Shown here one piece after another: positions 55,780 to 64,000 of a DNA stretch of 64,000 nucleotides. The translations under genes and the position numbers were made by a program. This DNA is from Sneathiella chungangensis (lineage in GTDB: Bacteria > Pseudomonadota > Alphaproteobacteria > Sneathiellales > Sneathiellaceae), in contig NZ_WTVA01000015.1 in assembly GCF_009882935.1 (NCBI RefSeq), positions 1,063,108-1,127,107 on the forward strand. The letters run 5' to 3'. The first letter of the stretch is position 1. The number at the start of each line of letters is the position of its first letter. The notes beneath the pieces are model-generated. The model was not told the DNA's origin and did not search any database. It worked only from the letters and a program-made list of their open reading frames with translations.

Positions 55780-55838
55780 ATATTGCCTTTCGATGGGAGA
55801 GGGGGACTTTCCCAAGGATCAGCAAAGGTTTGATAGCG
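55741..55838 (-). ncRNA. Candidate trans-acting small RNA with two C-rich loops
   Basis: On the minus strand two hairpins follow one another and the second is an intrinsic terminator. The first is closed by CCTTT/AAAGG and an inner GGG/CCC. Each loop displays the same nine bases CCCCCTCTC (complements at 55797-55805 and 55756-55764), which are complementary to purine-rich ribosome binding sites. A TATAGC or TAGTAC box lies just upstream. No reading frame of note covers it. A 3'-UTR of the hydrolase transcript upstream is an alternative origin. The rest of the 329-bp gap (55735-56063) shows only the CRP-like palindrome. Confidence 0.55.
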
Positions 55839-55887
55839 TCTGTACTAAGCTATACACCCTATTTGGTGCTTTTTTTATTAATGTCCA

Positions 55888-55901
55888 GTGATCGATATCA
55901 C
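55888..55901. promoter_or_regulatory. CRP/FNR-type palindrome
   Basis: GTGATCGATATCAC is a perfect palindrome in its outer five bases on each side (GTGAT/ATCAC). It fits GTGA-N6-TCAC, the core of CRP sites, and is two bases off the FNR site TTGAT-N4-ATCAA. Its centre is about 60 bp upstream of the candidate sRNA 5' end. Confidence 0.45.
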
Positions 55902-56063
55902 TCTTTTTTCAGGTGCGTAGCCGGATCAGGACGCCAAATCAATGTCGCCGCCAAATAGGTTTTTATTTTAATGGCTTAGCGAACAATCGCCTACTCGACT
56001 GCAAGTAAAAACTAGGCGAAAAATATGACCGATTTACGGCAGTTTAGTATAAATTTTCCTAAG

Positions 56064-56822
56064 CTAGCGCATATTGCCGATACGCTCCGTTGCCAGGATC
56101 AGACGCGTAATGTCATCCGGCTCGGAGAGGCGATGGTCGCCGTTTTTTATCAGGGACACGGTCACATCTTCGCTGACCAGCGCTTCCTGTATCTTGAGGG
56201 CGGTTTGCCAGGGTACGCTATCGTCCTTCATGCCCTGAAGCAGATGAACGGGGCAGGTCACATCGATCGGCCCGTCCAGCAAAAAGTTGCGCGGCCCGTC
56301 ATCCAGAAGCTTTTTGGTAATGATATAGGGTTCGTCCGAATATTCCGATGGCTGTTCCCAGAATCCCTTGCTTTTGATCGCCTCTTTCCCGTCTGGCGGC
56401 ATATCCTCCCACATGCGCGCGGTAAAATCCGGCGCGGCGGCAATACCGACGAATCCGGCAATGCGCTCCGGACGCAGCAACGCCATGCGCAGGCCGATCC
56501 AGCCGCCCATGGAAGAGCCGACGATAATTTGCGGGCCCGCCGTGCAATCGTCGAGGATCGCAAGCGCATCATCTGTCCAGCGGCTGATCGTGCCGTCGGT
56601 AAAATTACCGGTCGATTGCCCGTGCCCCAGATAATCAAATCGTGTATAGCTGCGGTGAAGGGCTTTCATCGCCTTTTCAAGGGCGGTGGCTTTTGTCCCT
56701 TCCATATCCGACATGAAGCCCGAGCAGAATATTACTCCGGGCGAGAAGCCGGCGGTATGATGATAGGCGAGGGATTGACCATCCGGCCGGGGCAGCATAC
56801 TAGGTGTGTCAGTCGAAGTCAT
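56064..56822 (-). CDS. Alpha/beta hydrolase
   Basis: A 252-residue serine hydrolase with the nucleophile elbow GSSMGGW and the acid near CPVHLLQGMKDDSVPW. The catalytic His is in NGDHRLS, and FDYLGHGQS is typical of palmitoyl-thioesterase/acyl-ABHD-like members. The substrate is unknown. The start is uncertain: the ATG at 56822 leaves only 22 bp to the divergent glycosyltransferase start and has no ribosome binding site, so the ATG at 56798 is also possible. Confidence 0.85.
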   Translation of the reverse strand: MTSTDTPSMLPRPDGQSLAYHHTAGFSPGVIFCSGFMSDMEGTKATALEKAMKALHRSYTRFDYLGHGQSTGNFTDGTISRWTDDALAILDDCTAGPQIIVGSSMGGWIGLRMALLRPERIAGFVGIAAAPDFTARMWEDMPPDGKEAIKSKGFWEQPSEYSDEPYIITKKLLDDGPRNFLLDGPIDVTCPVHLLQGMKDDSVPWQTALKIQEALVSEDVTVSLIKNGDHRLSEPDDITRLILATERIGNMR

Positions 56823-56844
56823 TTTTGAGCAATAGTAACCGTTG

Positions 56845-58026
56845 ATGAACGAAACCGATCCCGAGCATAGCACTCCTTCACCTGAGGGTGAAAGGCGTCA
56901 TCCGACTGTTTTGCAAATTCTGCCAAGTTTAAATGGCGGCGGCGTTGAGCGCGGCACCATCGAGATGGCGTCGGCGCTGAAGGAAAGGGGCTGGACACCT
57001 ATCGTCGCTTCGTCTGGCGGGATCATGACTCATGAGCTGAAAAGGATCGGCGTTCGCCATATCACGCTTCCGGTTGCGTCGAAGAACCCGTTTGTCATGC
57101 GCCGCAATATTAGCCGGATCGCGGCGATCATTGAGGAATATGATGTTGATATCGTTCATGCGCGAAGCCGCGCGCCCGCCTGGAGCGCCTATTTCGCCGC
57201 GAAAAGGACCGGCGTGCATTTCGTAACCACCTTCCATGCCGCCTATAACCGCGGCGGTTATTTCAAGAACGCCTATAACGCGATCATGGCGAAGGGCGAG
57301 CGTGTCATTGCAATTTCCGATTTCATCGCCGACCATATCCGTGCGCATTATGATGTGGCGCCGGAGAGGATAGTGACCATTCCGCGCGGCGTCGATTGCC
57401 GTAAGTTCAATCCCGCCGCTATCCATGCCGAACGGATCATGGATATGTCGCGAAGCTGGGGTTTGCCGGACGGAGTTCCCGTGATCATGTTGCCCGGCCG
57501 TCTTACGCGGTTGAAAGGCCATACCACCTTTATCGAGGCGCTGGCGAGGATCAGGGACAAGGAATTTCTGGCGCTGCTTGTCGGCAGCACGGAAGGGCGG
57601 GAGGCCTATTGCGCGGAGCTCAACAAACTGGTGGTCTCCTTTGGTCTTGAAGGCCGGGTCCAGATAAAAGGGCATTGCGATGACATGGCGGTGGCGCTGA
57701 TGCTTTCCGACGTTGTTGTCTCGGCAACCTCGGTACCCGAAGGCTTTGGCAGGATTGCAGTCGAGGCGCAGGCAATGGGGCGGCCCGTGATCGCGACGGC
57801 GCATGGCGGGTCGATGGAGACGATCCTCGACGGGGAAACTGGATGGCTGGTGCCGGTTGGCGACGTCGAGGCGATGGCGGATGCGCTGGCCGCGGCGATT
57901 GACCTGTCATCGGATGCGCGTGAAGCTGTGGCCTCGCGGGCGCGCCAGCATGTCCTCGCGCATTTCGCGATTGAGCATATGTGCGCTTCTACAATTGCAC
58001 TTTATGAGGACGTGCTCGGAAACTAG
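56845..58026 (+). CDS. Glycosyltransferase family 4 protein
   Basis: A 393-residue GT-B fold enzyme. The N-terminal acceptor domain begins [18 protein letters not shown], and the C-terminal donor domain has [17 protein letters not shown]. The nucleotide-sugar motif is [25 protein letters not shown], containing the E-x7-E glutamates. It probably adds a sugar to a lipopolysaccharide core or other envelope glycan. It lies upstream of thrS and divergent to the hydrolase. A TTG directly before the chosen ATG is an alternative start. Confidence 0.88.
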   Translation: MNETDPEHSTPSPEGERRHPTVLQILPSLNGGGVERGTIEMASALKERGWTPIVASSGGIMTHELKRIGVRHITLPVASKNPFVMRRNISRIAAIIEEYDVDIVHARSRAPAWSAYFAAKRTGVHFVTTFHAAYNRGGYFKNAYNAIMAKGERVIAISDFIADHIRAHYDVAPERIVTIPRGVDCRKFNPAAIHAERIMDMSRSWGLPDGVPVIMLPGRLTRLKGHTTFIEALARIRDKEFLALLVGSTEGREAYCAELNKLVVSFGLEGRVQIKGHCDDMAVALMLSDVVVSATSVPEGFGRIAVEAQAMGRPVIATAHGGSMETILDGETGWLVPVGDVEAMADALAAAIDLSSDAREAVASRARQHVLAHFAIEHMCASTIALYEDVLGN

Positions 58027-58082
58027 TCTCTTCCGGGATGCAACCTTTTCCACGTTAATTGGGTTTCCCGGGCGGCTATCGC

Positions 58083-58110
58083 TTGACATGCCCCGCCAGT
58101 TTTCTAAAGT
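58083..58110 (+). promoter_or_regulatory. Promoter of thrS
   Basis: TTGACA (58083-58088) and TAAAGT (58105-58110) are spaced by 16 bp, giving a leader of about 60 nt before the thrS ATG. Confidence 0.65.
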
Positions 58111-58177
58111 CCCCCGCATGATCGCGGATCCAGGACAGGGTGTTGTTCGGGACCGGTCATGGAATGGATGGTACCCA

Positions 58178-60109
58178 ATGGCAAACGGACAAGTAGAGAT
58201 TACGCTCCCCGACGGGAGCAAGCGGGTTTTCGATAATCCGGTTTCAGGCGCGGAGTTGGCGCAGGATATCGGACCGGGCCTTGCGAAAGCGGCGCTTGCG
58301 CTGCGCATTGATGGCGAGATGAAGGATCTGAAAACGGTTCTGGATCAGGACACTGCGATAGAAATTGTCACGTCGCGCGATGAGGATGAAGGTGTTCTTG
58401 AACTTCTGCGTCATGACGCCGCGCATGTGATGGCGGAAGCCGTGAAAGAGTTATATCCGGAAACCCAGGTGACGATCGGTCCGGCCATTGAGAATGGCTT
58501 TTACTATGATTTCGCCCGCAAGGAGCCCTTTACTCCCGACGATCTTGAAAAGATCGAAAAGCGGATGCATGAAATTGTCGACCGGGATGAGGAAATTACC
58601 CGCGAGGAATGGTCCCGCAACGATGCCGTCGAGTTTTTCAAGAACTCCGGCGAGCATTACAAGGCGGAGATTATCCATGCGATTCCGGAAGATCAGCCGA
58701 TCGGCATCTATCGCCAGGGTGATTTTCAGGATTTGTGCCGGGGGCCGCATCTTCCCTCAACCAAGAAGCTTGGTCATGCCTTCAAGCTGATGAAGCTGGC
58801 GGGCGCCTATTGGCGTGGCGATTCCCGCAATGAGATGCTGCAGCGGATTTACGGCACCGCCTGGCGGAATGAGAAGGAACTGAAGGCCTATCTCCATCGG
58901 CTGGAGGAAGCGGAACGCCGCGACCACCGGAAACTCGGCCGTGAGATGGATCTCTTCCATTTGCAGGAAGAGGCCGTCGGCATGGTCTTCTGGCATGAGA
59001 AGGGCTGGACCCTTTACCGCACCCTTGAACGGTACCTCCGCCACAAGCTGGAAGAGGCCAACTATAAGGAAGTGAAAACCCCGCAGCTTGTCGATCGCAA
59101 GCTCTGGGAGGCGTCGGGCCATTGGGAGAAGTTCGGTGAGCATATGTACACCACCGAATCCGAGGAACGGACCTTCGCGCTCAAGCCCATGAACTGCCCC
59201 TGCCATGTGCAGATCTTCAATCAGGGCATCACCAGTTACCGGGATCTGCCGCTCCGGATGGCTGAGTTCGGGTCCTGTCACAGGTACGAACCATCGGGCG
59301 CCTTGCATGGCATCATGCGGGTTCGCGGCTTTACGCAGGACGATGCGCATATCTTCTGCACTGAAGACCAGATCATGTCCGAGACCGAAATCTTCTGCGA
59401 GCTCCTGCTCGATGTCTACAAGGATTTCGGCTTCACCGAAGTGAAGGTGAAATTCTCGGACCGACCCGCGGTGCGGGCGGGCGAGGACGCGATCTGGGAT
59501 AAAGCCGAAGGCGCCCTTCGGGATGCAATCGAGGCGACAAATATCGCCTACACCATGAATCCGGGCGAAGGCGCCTTCTATGGCCCGAAGCTGGAATTCG
59601 TGCTGACCGACGCGATTGGCCGTGACTGGCAATGCGGGACGCTGCAGGTCGATTTCGTGCTGCCGGAACGTCTGAATGCCAATTATATCGGTGAGGACGG
59701 AGCGAAACATCGTCCGGTCATGCTGCATCGGGCCATTTTCGGTTCGATGGAGCGGTTTATCGGCATTCTGATCGAGGAATATGCGGGGCGCTTCCCGCTC
59801 TGGCTGGCGCCGGAGCAGGTGGTCGTCGCCACCATCACCGACGAGGCGGATGATTATGCCCGGGAAGTGCTGGCGGCGCTGAAGGCAAATGGGATACGCG
59901 CGAGCCTGGATCTTCGCAATGAGAAGATTAACTACAAGGTTCGCGAGCATTCTCTCGCCAAGGTTCCGGCATTGCTGGTTGCCGGCAAGCGTGAATCGGA
60001 AGAAAAGACAATCTCGATCCGACGGCTGGGTGAAAAACACCAGAAAGTTTTACCACTTGACGAGGCGATTGCCGCCCTCGTCGCGGAAGCAAAGGTGCCC
60101 GGGCAATGA
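58178..60109 (+). CDS. thrS: Threonine-tRNA ligase
   Basis: A 643-residue class II synthetase. It has an N-terminal TGS domain ([11 protein letters not shown] onward) and an editing/SAD domain with [16 protein letters not shown] near residue 80. The catalytic core has [10 protein letters not shown] (zinc Cys), [14 protein letters not shown] and the motif 3 region [17 protein letters not shown]. The C-terminal anticodon domain begins around residue 540. The ATG at 58178 gives the standard N terminus, although the ribosome binding site is weak. infC follows after 115 bp. Confidence 0.96.
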   Translation: MANGQVEITLPDGSKRVFDNPVSGAELAQDIGPGLAKAALALRIDGEMKDLKTVLDQDTAIEIVTSRDEDEGVLELLRHDAAHVMAEAVKELYPETQVTIGPAIENGFYYDFARKEPFTPDDLEKIEKRMHEIVDRDEEITREEWSRNDAVEFFKNSGEHYKAEIIHAIPEDQPIGIYRQGDFQDLCRGPHLPSTKKLGHAFKLMKLAGAYWRGDSRNEMLQRIYGTAWRNEKELKAYLHRLEEAERRDHRKLGREMDLFHLQEEAVGMVFWHEKGWTLYRTLERYLRHKLEEANYKEVKTPQLVDRKLWEASGHWEKFGEHMYTTESEERTFALKPMNCPCHVQIFNQGITSYRDLPLRMAEFGSCHRYEPSGALHGIMRVRGFTQDDAHIFCTEDQIMSETEIFCELLLDVYKDFGFTEVKVKFSDRPAVRAGEDAIWDKAEGALRDAIEATNIAYTMNPGEGAFYGPKLEFVLTDAIGRDWQCGTLQVDFVLPERLNANYIGEDGAKHRPVMLHRAIFGSMERFIGILIEEYAGRFPLWLAPEQVVVATITDEADDYAREVLAALKANGIRASLDLRNEKINYKVREHSLAKVPALLVAGKRESEEKTISIRRLGEKHQKVLPLDEAIAALVAEAKVPGQ

Positions 60110-60224
60110 ATTGTTCCGGGCACCTAAAGAAGCTGTGGCAATAAATCATTAAAAAATATAGAGTAACAAGGTTAAACTCTTTCCGTGAAAGAGGACGTGG
60201 ATCAATTATTCAAGGAGAAAGTAA

Positions 60225-60761
60225 ATAGCTCGCCCACAGAGAAATACGGTTCCCACAAAAGAGGGGCCGCGCACCAATGAAGATATCAATGTCGTCAGCG
60301 TTCGGTTGATTAACGAGGAAGGCGACAATATTGGCCTGGTTTCCATACAGGCCGCCATGGGACTGGCCGACGAGGCCGGACTTGATCTTGTGGAAGTGTC
60401 TCCCGGCGAAACACCGGTCTGCAAACTGATGGATTTCGGGCGTGCCCGGTTCGAGGCCCAGAAAAAGGCTGCCAAGGCCCGCAAGAAACAGAAAACCTTC
60501 GAAATCAAGGAAATAAAGATGCGCCCGAACATCGACCAGCATGACTATGAAGTCAAAATGCGGGCGGTGAACAAATTTCTGAACGCCGGTGACAAGGTCA
60601 AGGTGACAATGCGCTTTCGTGGCCGCGAAATGGCTCATCAGGAACTCGGCATGAAGCTTCTGAACAAAGTTCGCGACGAGACGGAGGAGCTTGCGAAGGT
60701 CGAGCAGCATCCGAAAATGGAAGGCCGTCAGATGACGATGGTCATCGCGCCGACCAAATAG
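60225..60761 (+). CDS. infC: Translation initiation factor IF-3, AUA start
   Basis: A 178-residue protein if read from ATA at 60225. The homologous sequence [22 protein letters not shown] lies upstream of the first conventional in-frame start (TTG at 60306), and a TAA at 60222 closes the frame just before. AAGGAG stands seven bases ahead of the ATA. The N domain contains [14 protein letters not shown] and the C domain [20 protein letters not shown]-3 discriminates against non-canonical start codons, and in E. coli infC starts with AUU and is autoregulated through it. The same logic would apply here. Confidence 0.9.
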   Translation: MARPQRNTVPTKEGPRTNEDINVVSVRLINEEGDNIGLVSIQAAMGLADEAGLDLVEVSPGETPVCKLMDFGRARFEAQKKAAKARKKQKTFEIKEIKMRPNIDQHDYEVKMRAVNKFLNAGDKVKVTMRFRGREMAHQELGMKLLNKVRDETEELAKVEQHPKMEGRQMTMVIAPTK

Positions 60762-60784
60762 AGCTACTCTGAGTTTGTAATTAT

Positions 60785-60823
60785 AAGGCCTGCATCTGTT
60801 CCCGGACAATGCAGGCCTTTTAT
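60785..60823 (+). terminator. Terminator after infC
   Basis: AAGGCCTGCAT and ATGCAGGCCTT form an 11-bp hairpin with a 13-nt loop followed by T-rich sequence, 23 bp after the infC stop codon. It divides the thrS-infC part of the cluster from hsp20 and rpmI. Confidence 0.88.
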
Positions 60824-60844
60824 TGTTCAGAACGCGTCATCTAT

Positions 60845-60858
60845 TGACCCGAGTCAAT
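60845..60858. promoter_or_regulatory. Inverted repeat upstream of hsp20
   Basis: TTGAC-CCGA-GTCAA (ATTGAC...GTCAAT with flanks) is a perfect dyad about 70 bp upstream of the hsp20 start. It lies where a promoter or repressor site would be expected; no standard heat-shock promoter is evident. Confidence 0.35.
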
Positions 60859-60880
60859 GTTTTGTCCCGGCGAGAAGCTA

Positions 60881-60915
60881 TTTTATGAAGCCTCAACCCA
60901 TTGAGTTTCATAAAA
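60881..60915 (+). promoter_or_regulatory. 5'-UTR hairpin abutting the hsp20 ribosome binding site
   Basis: TTTTATGAA pairs with TTCATAAAA in a 9-bp AU-rich stem, and CTCAA pairs with TTGAG above a small internal loop. The hairpin ends one base before the GAGGTG ribosome binding site. An AU-rich lower stem at this position resembles RNA thermometers of small heat-shock genes, but here the site is next to the stem rather than inside it. Confidence 0.5.
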
Positions 60916-60926
60916 GAGGTGTAATC

Positions 60927-61355
60927 ATGTCTAGAAAAATTTCTGTTCATCGCAATACTGACTGGTGGCCGGATGTTTTCGAGCCATTTCGTTCTTTCGG
61001 ATATCGCGTTCAAGATTTTTTCTCACCTACCGCGGAAGCTGGCTCGACAGAGAATGATTATGATATTTCCATGGAACTTCCAGGCGTCAAGGAGAAGGAT
61101 ATTGAAATTTCCCTTGATGATAACGTGCTGACGATTAAGGGAGAGAAGCATTCGGAAAAGGAAAAAAAGGGAAAGACCTTTTATTTTTCCGAGCGGGCAT
61201 ACGGCTCCTTTGAACGGACTTTCCGGCTGCCGGCCAATGTTGATTCGAATAAGATAGAGGCCGATTTTGAAGATGGCGTGCTGCGTATAAAAATGCCAAA
61301 ATCAAAAGAGATTTCAACGTCGACCAAGAAAATTGCGATTGGCAAGAAAGGCTGA
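60927..61355 (+). CDS. Small heat-shock protein, Hsp20 family
   Basis: A 142-residue protein with an alpha-crystallin domain at about 40-132: DISMELPGVKEKDIEISLDDNVLTIKGEK (in pieces), then FERTFRLPANVD and DGVLRIKMPK. The C-terminal tail lacks an obvious I-x-I motif apart from KIAI. It is an ATP-independent holdase. The ATG at 60927 follows AGAGGTG. It sits inside the thrS-infC-rpmI-rplT-pheST cluster with terminators on both sides, so it is an independent unit. Confidence 0.92.
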   Translation: MSRKISVHRNTDWWPDVFEPFRSFGYRVQDFFSPTAEAGSTENDYDISMELPGVKEKDIEISLDDNVLTIKGEKHSEKEKKGKTFYFSERAYGSFERTFRLPANVDSNKIEADFEDGVLRIKMPKSKEISTSTKKIAIGKKG

Positions 61356-61369
61356 TGTAATTTGATTTA

Positions 61370-61406
61370 AGGGCCGCTCTCAGATTTTATCTCGGGGCGG
61401 CCCTTT
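61370..61406 (+). terminator. Terminator after hsp20
   Basis: AGGGCCGC and GCGGCCCT form the stem of a hairpin followed by a short T-run, 15 bp after the hsp20 stop codon. The following stretch (61407-61547) shows nothing I can name. Confidence 0.8.
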
Positions 61407-61547
61407 CAATTTGATGAGCCGAAGAAACCAAAGCTAGAGTCCTTGTAGAATTCACGCGCGCTGACAGCCGAACCTGGAACCGTCGCGCCTTCATGGCGGC
61501 GGGGAATGGCTATTGTCAAATCCGCTTCAAAAAGACCCTAAAAAGGC

Positions 61548-61576
61548 TTGAATTTGGCGGAAGGCAAGAGTATAAC
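61548..61576 (+). promoter_or_regulatory. Promoter of rpmI-rplT
   Basis: TTGAAT (61548-61553) and TATAAC (61571-61576) are separated by exactly 17 bp, giving a leader of about 77 nt before rpmI. Confidence 0.7.
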
Positions 61577-61587
61577 CCTCGCTTCGC

Positions 61588-61625
61588 TGAGCATTCCGGC
61601 CAATTGGGGCTGCCGAGTCTGCTCA
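61588..61625 (+). promoter_or_regulatory. Structured leader of rpmI-rplT, possible L20 autoregulation site
   Basis: TGAGCA pairs with TGCTCA around an inner CGGC/GCCG stem, 34 nt before the rpmI ATG. In E. coli and Bacillus, ribosomal protein L20 represses this operon by binding its leader. This hairpin is a candidate for a similar site, but I cannot match it to a known L20-binding fold. Confidence 0.4.
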
Positions 61626-61659
61626 ATTGCTTCAATGGTTATTTTAGAGGAAGCCAGAA

Positions 61660-61857
61660 ATGCCCAAGTTAAAGACCAAGAGCAGCGTGAAAAAGCGTTT
61701 CTCTCTCACCGCATCGGGGAAAGTCCGTGCCAACCAGGCTGGCAAGCAGCATGGCATGATCAAGCGGACCCAGAAACAGATCCGTAATCAGCGCGGGACG
61801 ACTATTCTCGCTGATCAGGATGCCCGCATCGTCAAAAAATTTATGCCTTACGGCTAA
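61660..61857 (+). CDS. rpmI: 50S ribosomal protein L35
   Basis: A 65-residue basic protein starting [20 protein letters not shown], the standard L35 sequence. A GAGGAAG site precedes the ATG. rplT follows after 12 bp. Confidence 0.97.
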   Translation: MPKLKTKSSVKKRFSLTASGKVRANQAGKQHGMIKRTQKQIRNQRGTTILADQDARIVKKFMPYG

Positions 61858-61869
61858 GGAGAGAGATCC

Positions 61870-62232
61870 ATGGCACGTGTAAAACGCGGCGTCACCACGC
61901 ACGCCCGCCACAGAAAAGTCATCAAGGCAGCCAAAGGTTACTATGGCCGCCGCAAGAACACCTTCCGCACGGCAGTACAGGCAGTTGAAAAAGCCGGCCA
62001 GTATGCTTACCGGGACCGCCGGGCCAAGAAGCGGAATTTCCGCAGCCTGTGGATCCAGCGCATCAACGCAGCCTCGCGCGAGCTGGGCATGACCTATGGA
62101 AACTTTATGCACGGCCTCAAGCTGGCTGGCATTGAAGTAGACCGCAAGGTTCTTGCCGATATTGCCGTACGCGAGCCTGAGGCCTTCAAGGCATTGGTTG
62201 ATGCAGCACAGCAGGCTGCCGCCAAAGCCTGA
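61870..62232 (+). CDS. rplT: 50S ribosomal protein L20
   Basis: A 120-residue protein starting [23 protein letters not shown] and containing [28 protein letters not shown] (in pieces), typical of L20. It is essential for early 50S assembly and is often the autoregulator of this operon. GGAGAGA precedes the ATG. Confidence 0.97.
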   Translation: MARVKRGVTTHARHRKVIKAAKGYYGRRKNTFRTAVQAVEKAGQYAYRDRRAKKRNFRSLWIQRINAASRELGMTYGNFMHGLKLAGIEVDRKVLADIAVREPEAFKALVDAAQQAAAKA

Positions 62233-62280
62233 TAATCCGGGCCCTCGAAAACCTAGACATTTTCGTAGACCACTTTATTA

Positions 62281-62310
62281 AAAGGGGGCCCAGTTTGTGG
62301 CCCCTTTTTT
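62281..62310 (+). terminator. Terminator or attenuator between rplT and pheS
   Basis: AAAGGGGGCC and GGCCCCTTT form a hairpin followed by six T, ending 10 bp before the pheS ATG. An upstream GGGCCC (62239-62244) could pair with the 5' arm instead, and a CGAAAA/TTTTCG hairpin (62246-62265) lies between. This layout could allow conditional readthrough into pheST. Confidence 0.75.
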
Positions 62311-62320
62311 ATTGCGAGTT

Positions 62321-63400
62321 ATGATGCAGGATATTGAAAAGCTTGAACAGGAATTGCTGGAGCAGATCGGGAACGTAACCGATCTGGAGGCGCTCGAATC
62401 TTTGCGAATTTCGGCGCTGGGCAAAAAGGGCAGCGTCAGTCTGATGATGCGCGGCCTCGGCCAGATGGACCCGGCGGAACGCCAGATCGTTGCGCCGAAG
62501 CTTAACAAGTTGAAAACCATCGTCGGTGACGCGATTGACAATGCCAAGGCGGCGCTTCATGCGGCGGCGCTCGATGCGAAGCTGGCTGAGGAACGGATCG
62601 ACATTACCCTGCCGGTCCGACCGGAGGCGATGGGTCGCATTCACCCGATCAGCCAGGTCATGGATGAGATCACGGAGATCTTTGCCGGCATGGGTTTCGA
62701 TGTTGCCGAAGGCCCGGACATCGATGACGATTTCCACAATTTCACCGCGCTCAATATCCCGCCGGAACATCCGGCGCGGCAGATGCATGACACCTTCTAC
62801 CTGCCGGAAAAGGAAGACGGCTCGCGCCAGCTTCTGCGCACGCATACATCGACGGTTCAGATCCGGACCATGCAGTCGAAGAAGCCGCCGCATCGCATTA
62901 TCGTGCCGGGGCGTACCTTCCGATGCGATTCCGACCAGACGCATACCCCGATGTTCCACCAGATCGAGGGGCTTGTTATCGACAAGACCAGCCATATGGG
63001 TCATCTGAAAGGCGTGCTCGCGGAATTCTGCAAGGCCTTTTTCGAGCTTGATGAGGTCACCATGCGGTTTCGCCCGTCCTATTTCCCCTTCACCGAACCG
63101 TCGGCGGAGATGGATATCCGCTGCACGTTCGCCGGCGATCATATCAAGGTCGGCGAGGGTGAGGACTGGCTCGAGATTCTTGGTTGCGGCATGGTCAATC
63201 CGCGGGTTTTGGAGCATTGCGGCCTTGACCCGGCGGAATATCAGGGCTTTGCCTGGGGTATGGGCATCGACCGGATCGCCATGCTGAAATACGGCATTCC
63301 GGATCTTCGTGCCTTCTTCGATTCAGATCTGCGCTGGCTTAAACATTACGGATTTGTCCCGCTGGATGTCCCGACGCTGGGGGGAGGGTTGTCACGATGA
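62321..63400 (+). CDS. pheS: Phenylalanine-tRNA ligase alpha subunit
   Basis: A 359-residue class II synthetase subunit. An N-terminal coiled coil (about 1-90) is followed by the catalytic core with [24 protein letters not shown] (motif 2 region), and [22 protein letters not shown] (motif 3). I chose the first of two tandem ATG codons at 62321, since the in-frame extension from 62297 lies in the terminator. There is no strong ribosome binding site. The stop overlaps pheT by 4 bp. Confidence 0.95.
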   Translation: MMQDIEKLEQELLEQIGNVTDLEALESLRISALGKKGSVSLMMRGLGQMDPAERQIVAPKLNKLKTIVGDAIDNAKAALHAAALDAKLAEERIDITLPVRPEAMGRIHPISQVMDEITEIFAGMGFDVAEGPDIDDDFHNFTALNIPPEHPARQMHDTFYLPEKEDGSRQLLRTHTSTVQIRTMQSKKPPHRIIVPGRTFRCDSDQTHTPMFHQIEGLVIDKTSHMGHLKGVLAEFCKAFFELDEVTMRFRPSYFPFTEPSAEMDIRCTFAGDHIKVGEGEDWLEILGCGMVNPRVLEHCGLDPAEYQGFAWGMGIDRIAMLKYGIPDLRAFFDSDLRWLKHYGFVPLDVPTLGGGLSR

Positions 63401-64000
63401 AATTCACGATATCCTGGCTGAAAGAGCATCTTGACTATGATGCGCCCTTGGAGGCGCTGTCCGACCGCCTGACATCCATCGGGCTCGAGGTTGAGGGGAT
63501 TACGGATCGCGCAAAGGAACTGGCCGCGTTTCGAGTTGCCCATGTGGTTGAGGCCGTCCAGCATCCCGATGCGGACCGTTTGCGGGTCTGCAAGGTTGAT
63601 ACGGGCAGCGAAGTCGTCCAGGTGGTGTGCGGGGCGCCCAACGCGCGAACGGGGATGAAGGGTGTCTTCGCGCCGTCCGGCTCCTACGTGCCGGGGACGG
63701 ATCTCTGGTTGAAACCGTCAAAAATCCGCGGTGTCGAAAGCAACGGCATGCTGGTCTCGGAGCGCGAGATGGGCATATCAGACGAACATGACGGCATTAT
63801 CGAAATGCCGGAGGATACGGAAATCGGCGCGTCGTTCGCGGCGCTCGCCGGTCTGGATGATCCGGTCATTGAAATCGCCATTACGCCCAACCATCAGGAT
63901 GCCCTCGGCGTTTACGGAATTGCGCGGGATCTCGCAGCGAGCGGCTTTGGCACGTTGAAACCGCTCGATACCAGTCCGATTGCCGGAAAATTCAAGAGCC
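63397..64000 (+). CDS. pheT: Phenylalanine-tRNA ligase beta subunit (N-terminal part)
   Basis: The first 201 codons, cut by the window edge (the full protein is about 800 residues). It begins [20 protein letters not shown] and then shows the tRNA-binding OB-fold ([45 protein letters not shown]) and the start of the B3/B4 editing region ([23 protein letters not shown]). The ATG overlaps the pheS TGA (ATGA), preceded by GGGAGGG, so the two subunits are made together. Confidence 0.96.
   Translation, partial: MKFTISWLKEHLDYDAPLEALSDRLTSIGLEVEGITDRAKELAAFRVAHVVEAVQHPDADRLRVCKVDTGSEVVQVVCGAPNARTGMKGVFAPSGSYVPGTDLWLKPSKIRGVESNGMLVSEREMGISDEHDGIIEMPEDTEIGASFAALAGLDDPVIEIAITPNHQDALGVYGIARDLAASGFGTLKPLDTSPIAGKFKS

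Noticed and set aside
62297-62320. In-frame N-terminal extension of pheS from a GTG, or a Phe-containing leader peptide
   Set aside because: The extension would be translated through the terminator hairpin and T-run, is not part of the PheS family, and has no ribosome binding site. It is not a separate leader peptide, because it runs into pheS without a stop.

Overview
The window looks like chromosomal core sequence of an alphaproteobacterium. The signs are an ethylmalonyl-CoA pathway set, a SAM-II riboswitch in front of metZ, the alphaproteobacterial families DUF2842 and DUF4170, a PduO-type cobalamin adenosyltransferase next to a HIG1-type small membrane protein, a fused-length Coq7 and a bactofilin. 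I cannot fix the genus; a free-living, possibly marine member of a Rhodospirillales-like order is a guess. Both strands are densely coded, gaps are short, and I see no insertion sequence, prophage, CRISPR array or pseudogene.

Layout. 1-8 kb: a methyltransferase with a small EamA/SMR-type membrane protein, a prepilin peptidase, tRNA-Leu(CAA), DsbB-Coq7, an HNH nuclease, an AlkA-like glycosylase overlapping an S41 protease, and glutamyl-Q tRNA(Asp) synthetase. 8-21 kb: a carbon-assimilation block with ecm and ccr divergent, then mcd, a VOC protein, cobalamin adenosyltransferase, etfBA, 3-hydroxybutyryl-CoA dehydrogenase and a thiolase. Ccr, Ecm and Mcd are three successive steps of acetyl-CoA assimilation; the adenosyltransferase can supply AdoCbl to Ecm, and ETF can take electrons from Mcd. 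21-35 kb: ArsC, an orphan ABC-2 permease, argD-argF-hslO, a lipoprotein, a TetR-adaptor-RND efflux operon, TrkH, FolE, ApaG and metZ under a SAM-II riboswitch with its own promoter and terminator.

35-50 kb: tRNA-Gly(CCC), fumC, a GGDEF protein coupled to a 57-residue membrane protein missed by length cut-offs, an enoyl-CoA hydratase, an unusual tandem-domain NifU protein, a class III nucleotide cyclase, DUF4170, gamma-glutamyltransferase, a marR-sulP pair, class II aldolase and argS. 50-56 kb: groESL under CIRCE, then a tightly overlapping operon of ECF sigma factor, membrane anti-sigma candidate, periplasmic metal-sensor-like protein and a DUF938 methyltransferase, with a bactofilin upstream. 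55.7-55.9 kb holds a likely small RNA on the minus strand. 56-64 kb: a hydrolase, a glycosyltransferase and the classical thrS-infC-rpmI-rplT-pheS-pheT cluster, here interrupted by an hsp20 gene. infC appears to start with AUA. pheT runs off the window.

The least ordinary signals are the candidate sRNA with a duplicated C-rich loop, the AUA start of infC, the NifU protein whose first NifU domain has lost its CxxC, the sigma/anti-sigma/sensor operon, and the palindromes in the ccr-ecm divergent promoter.
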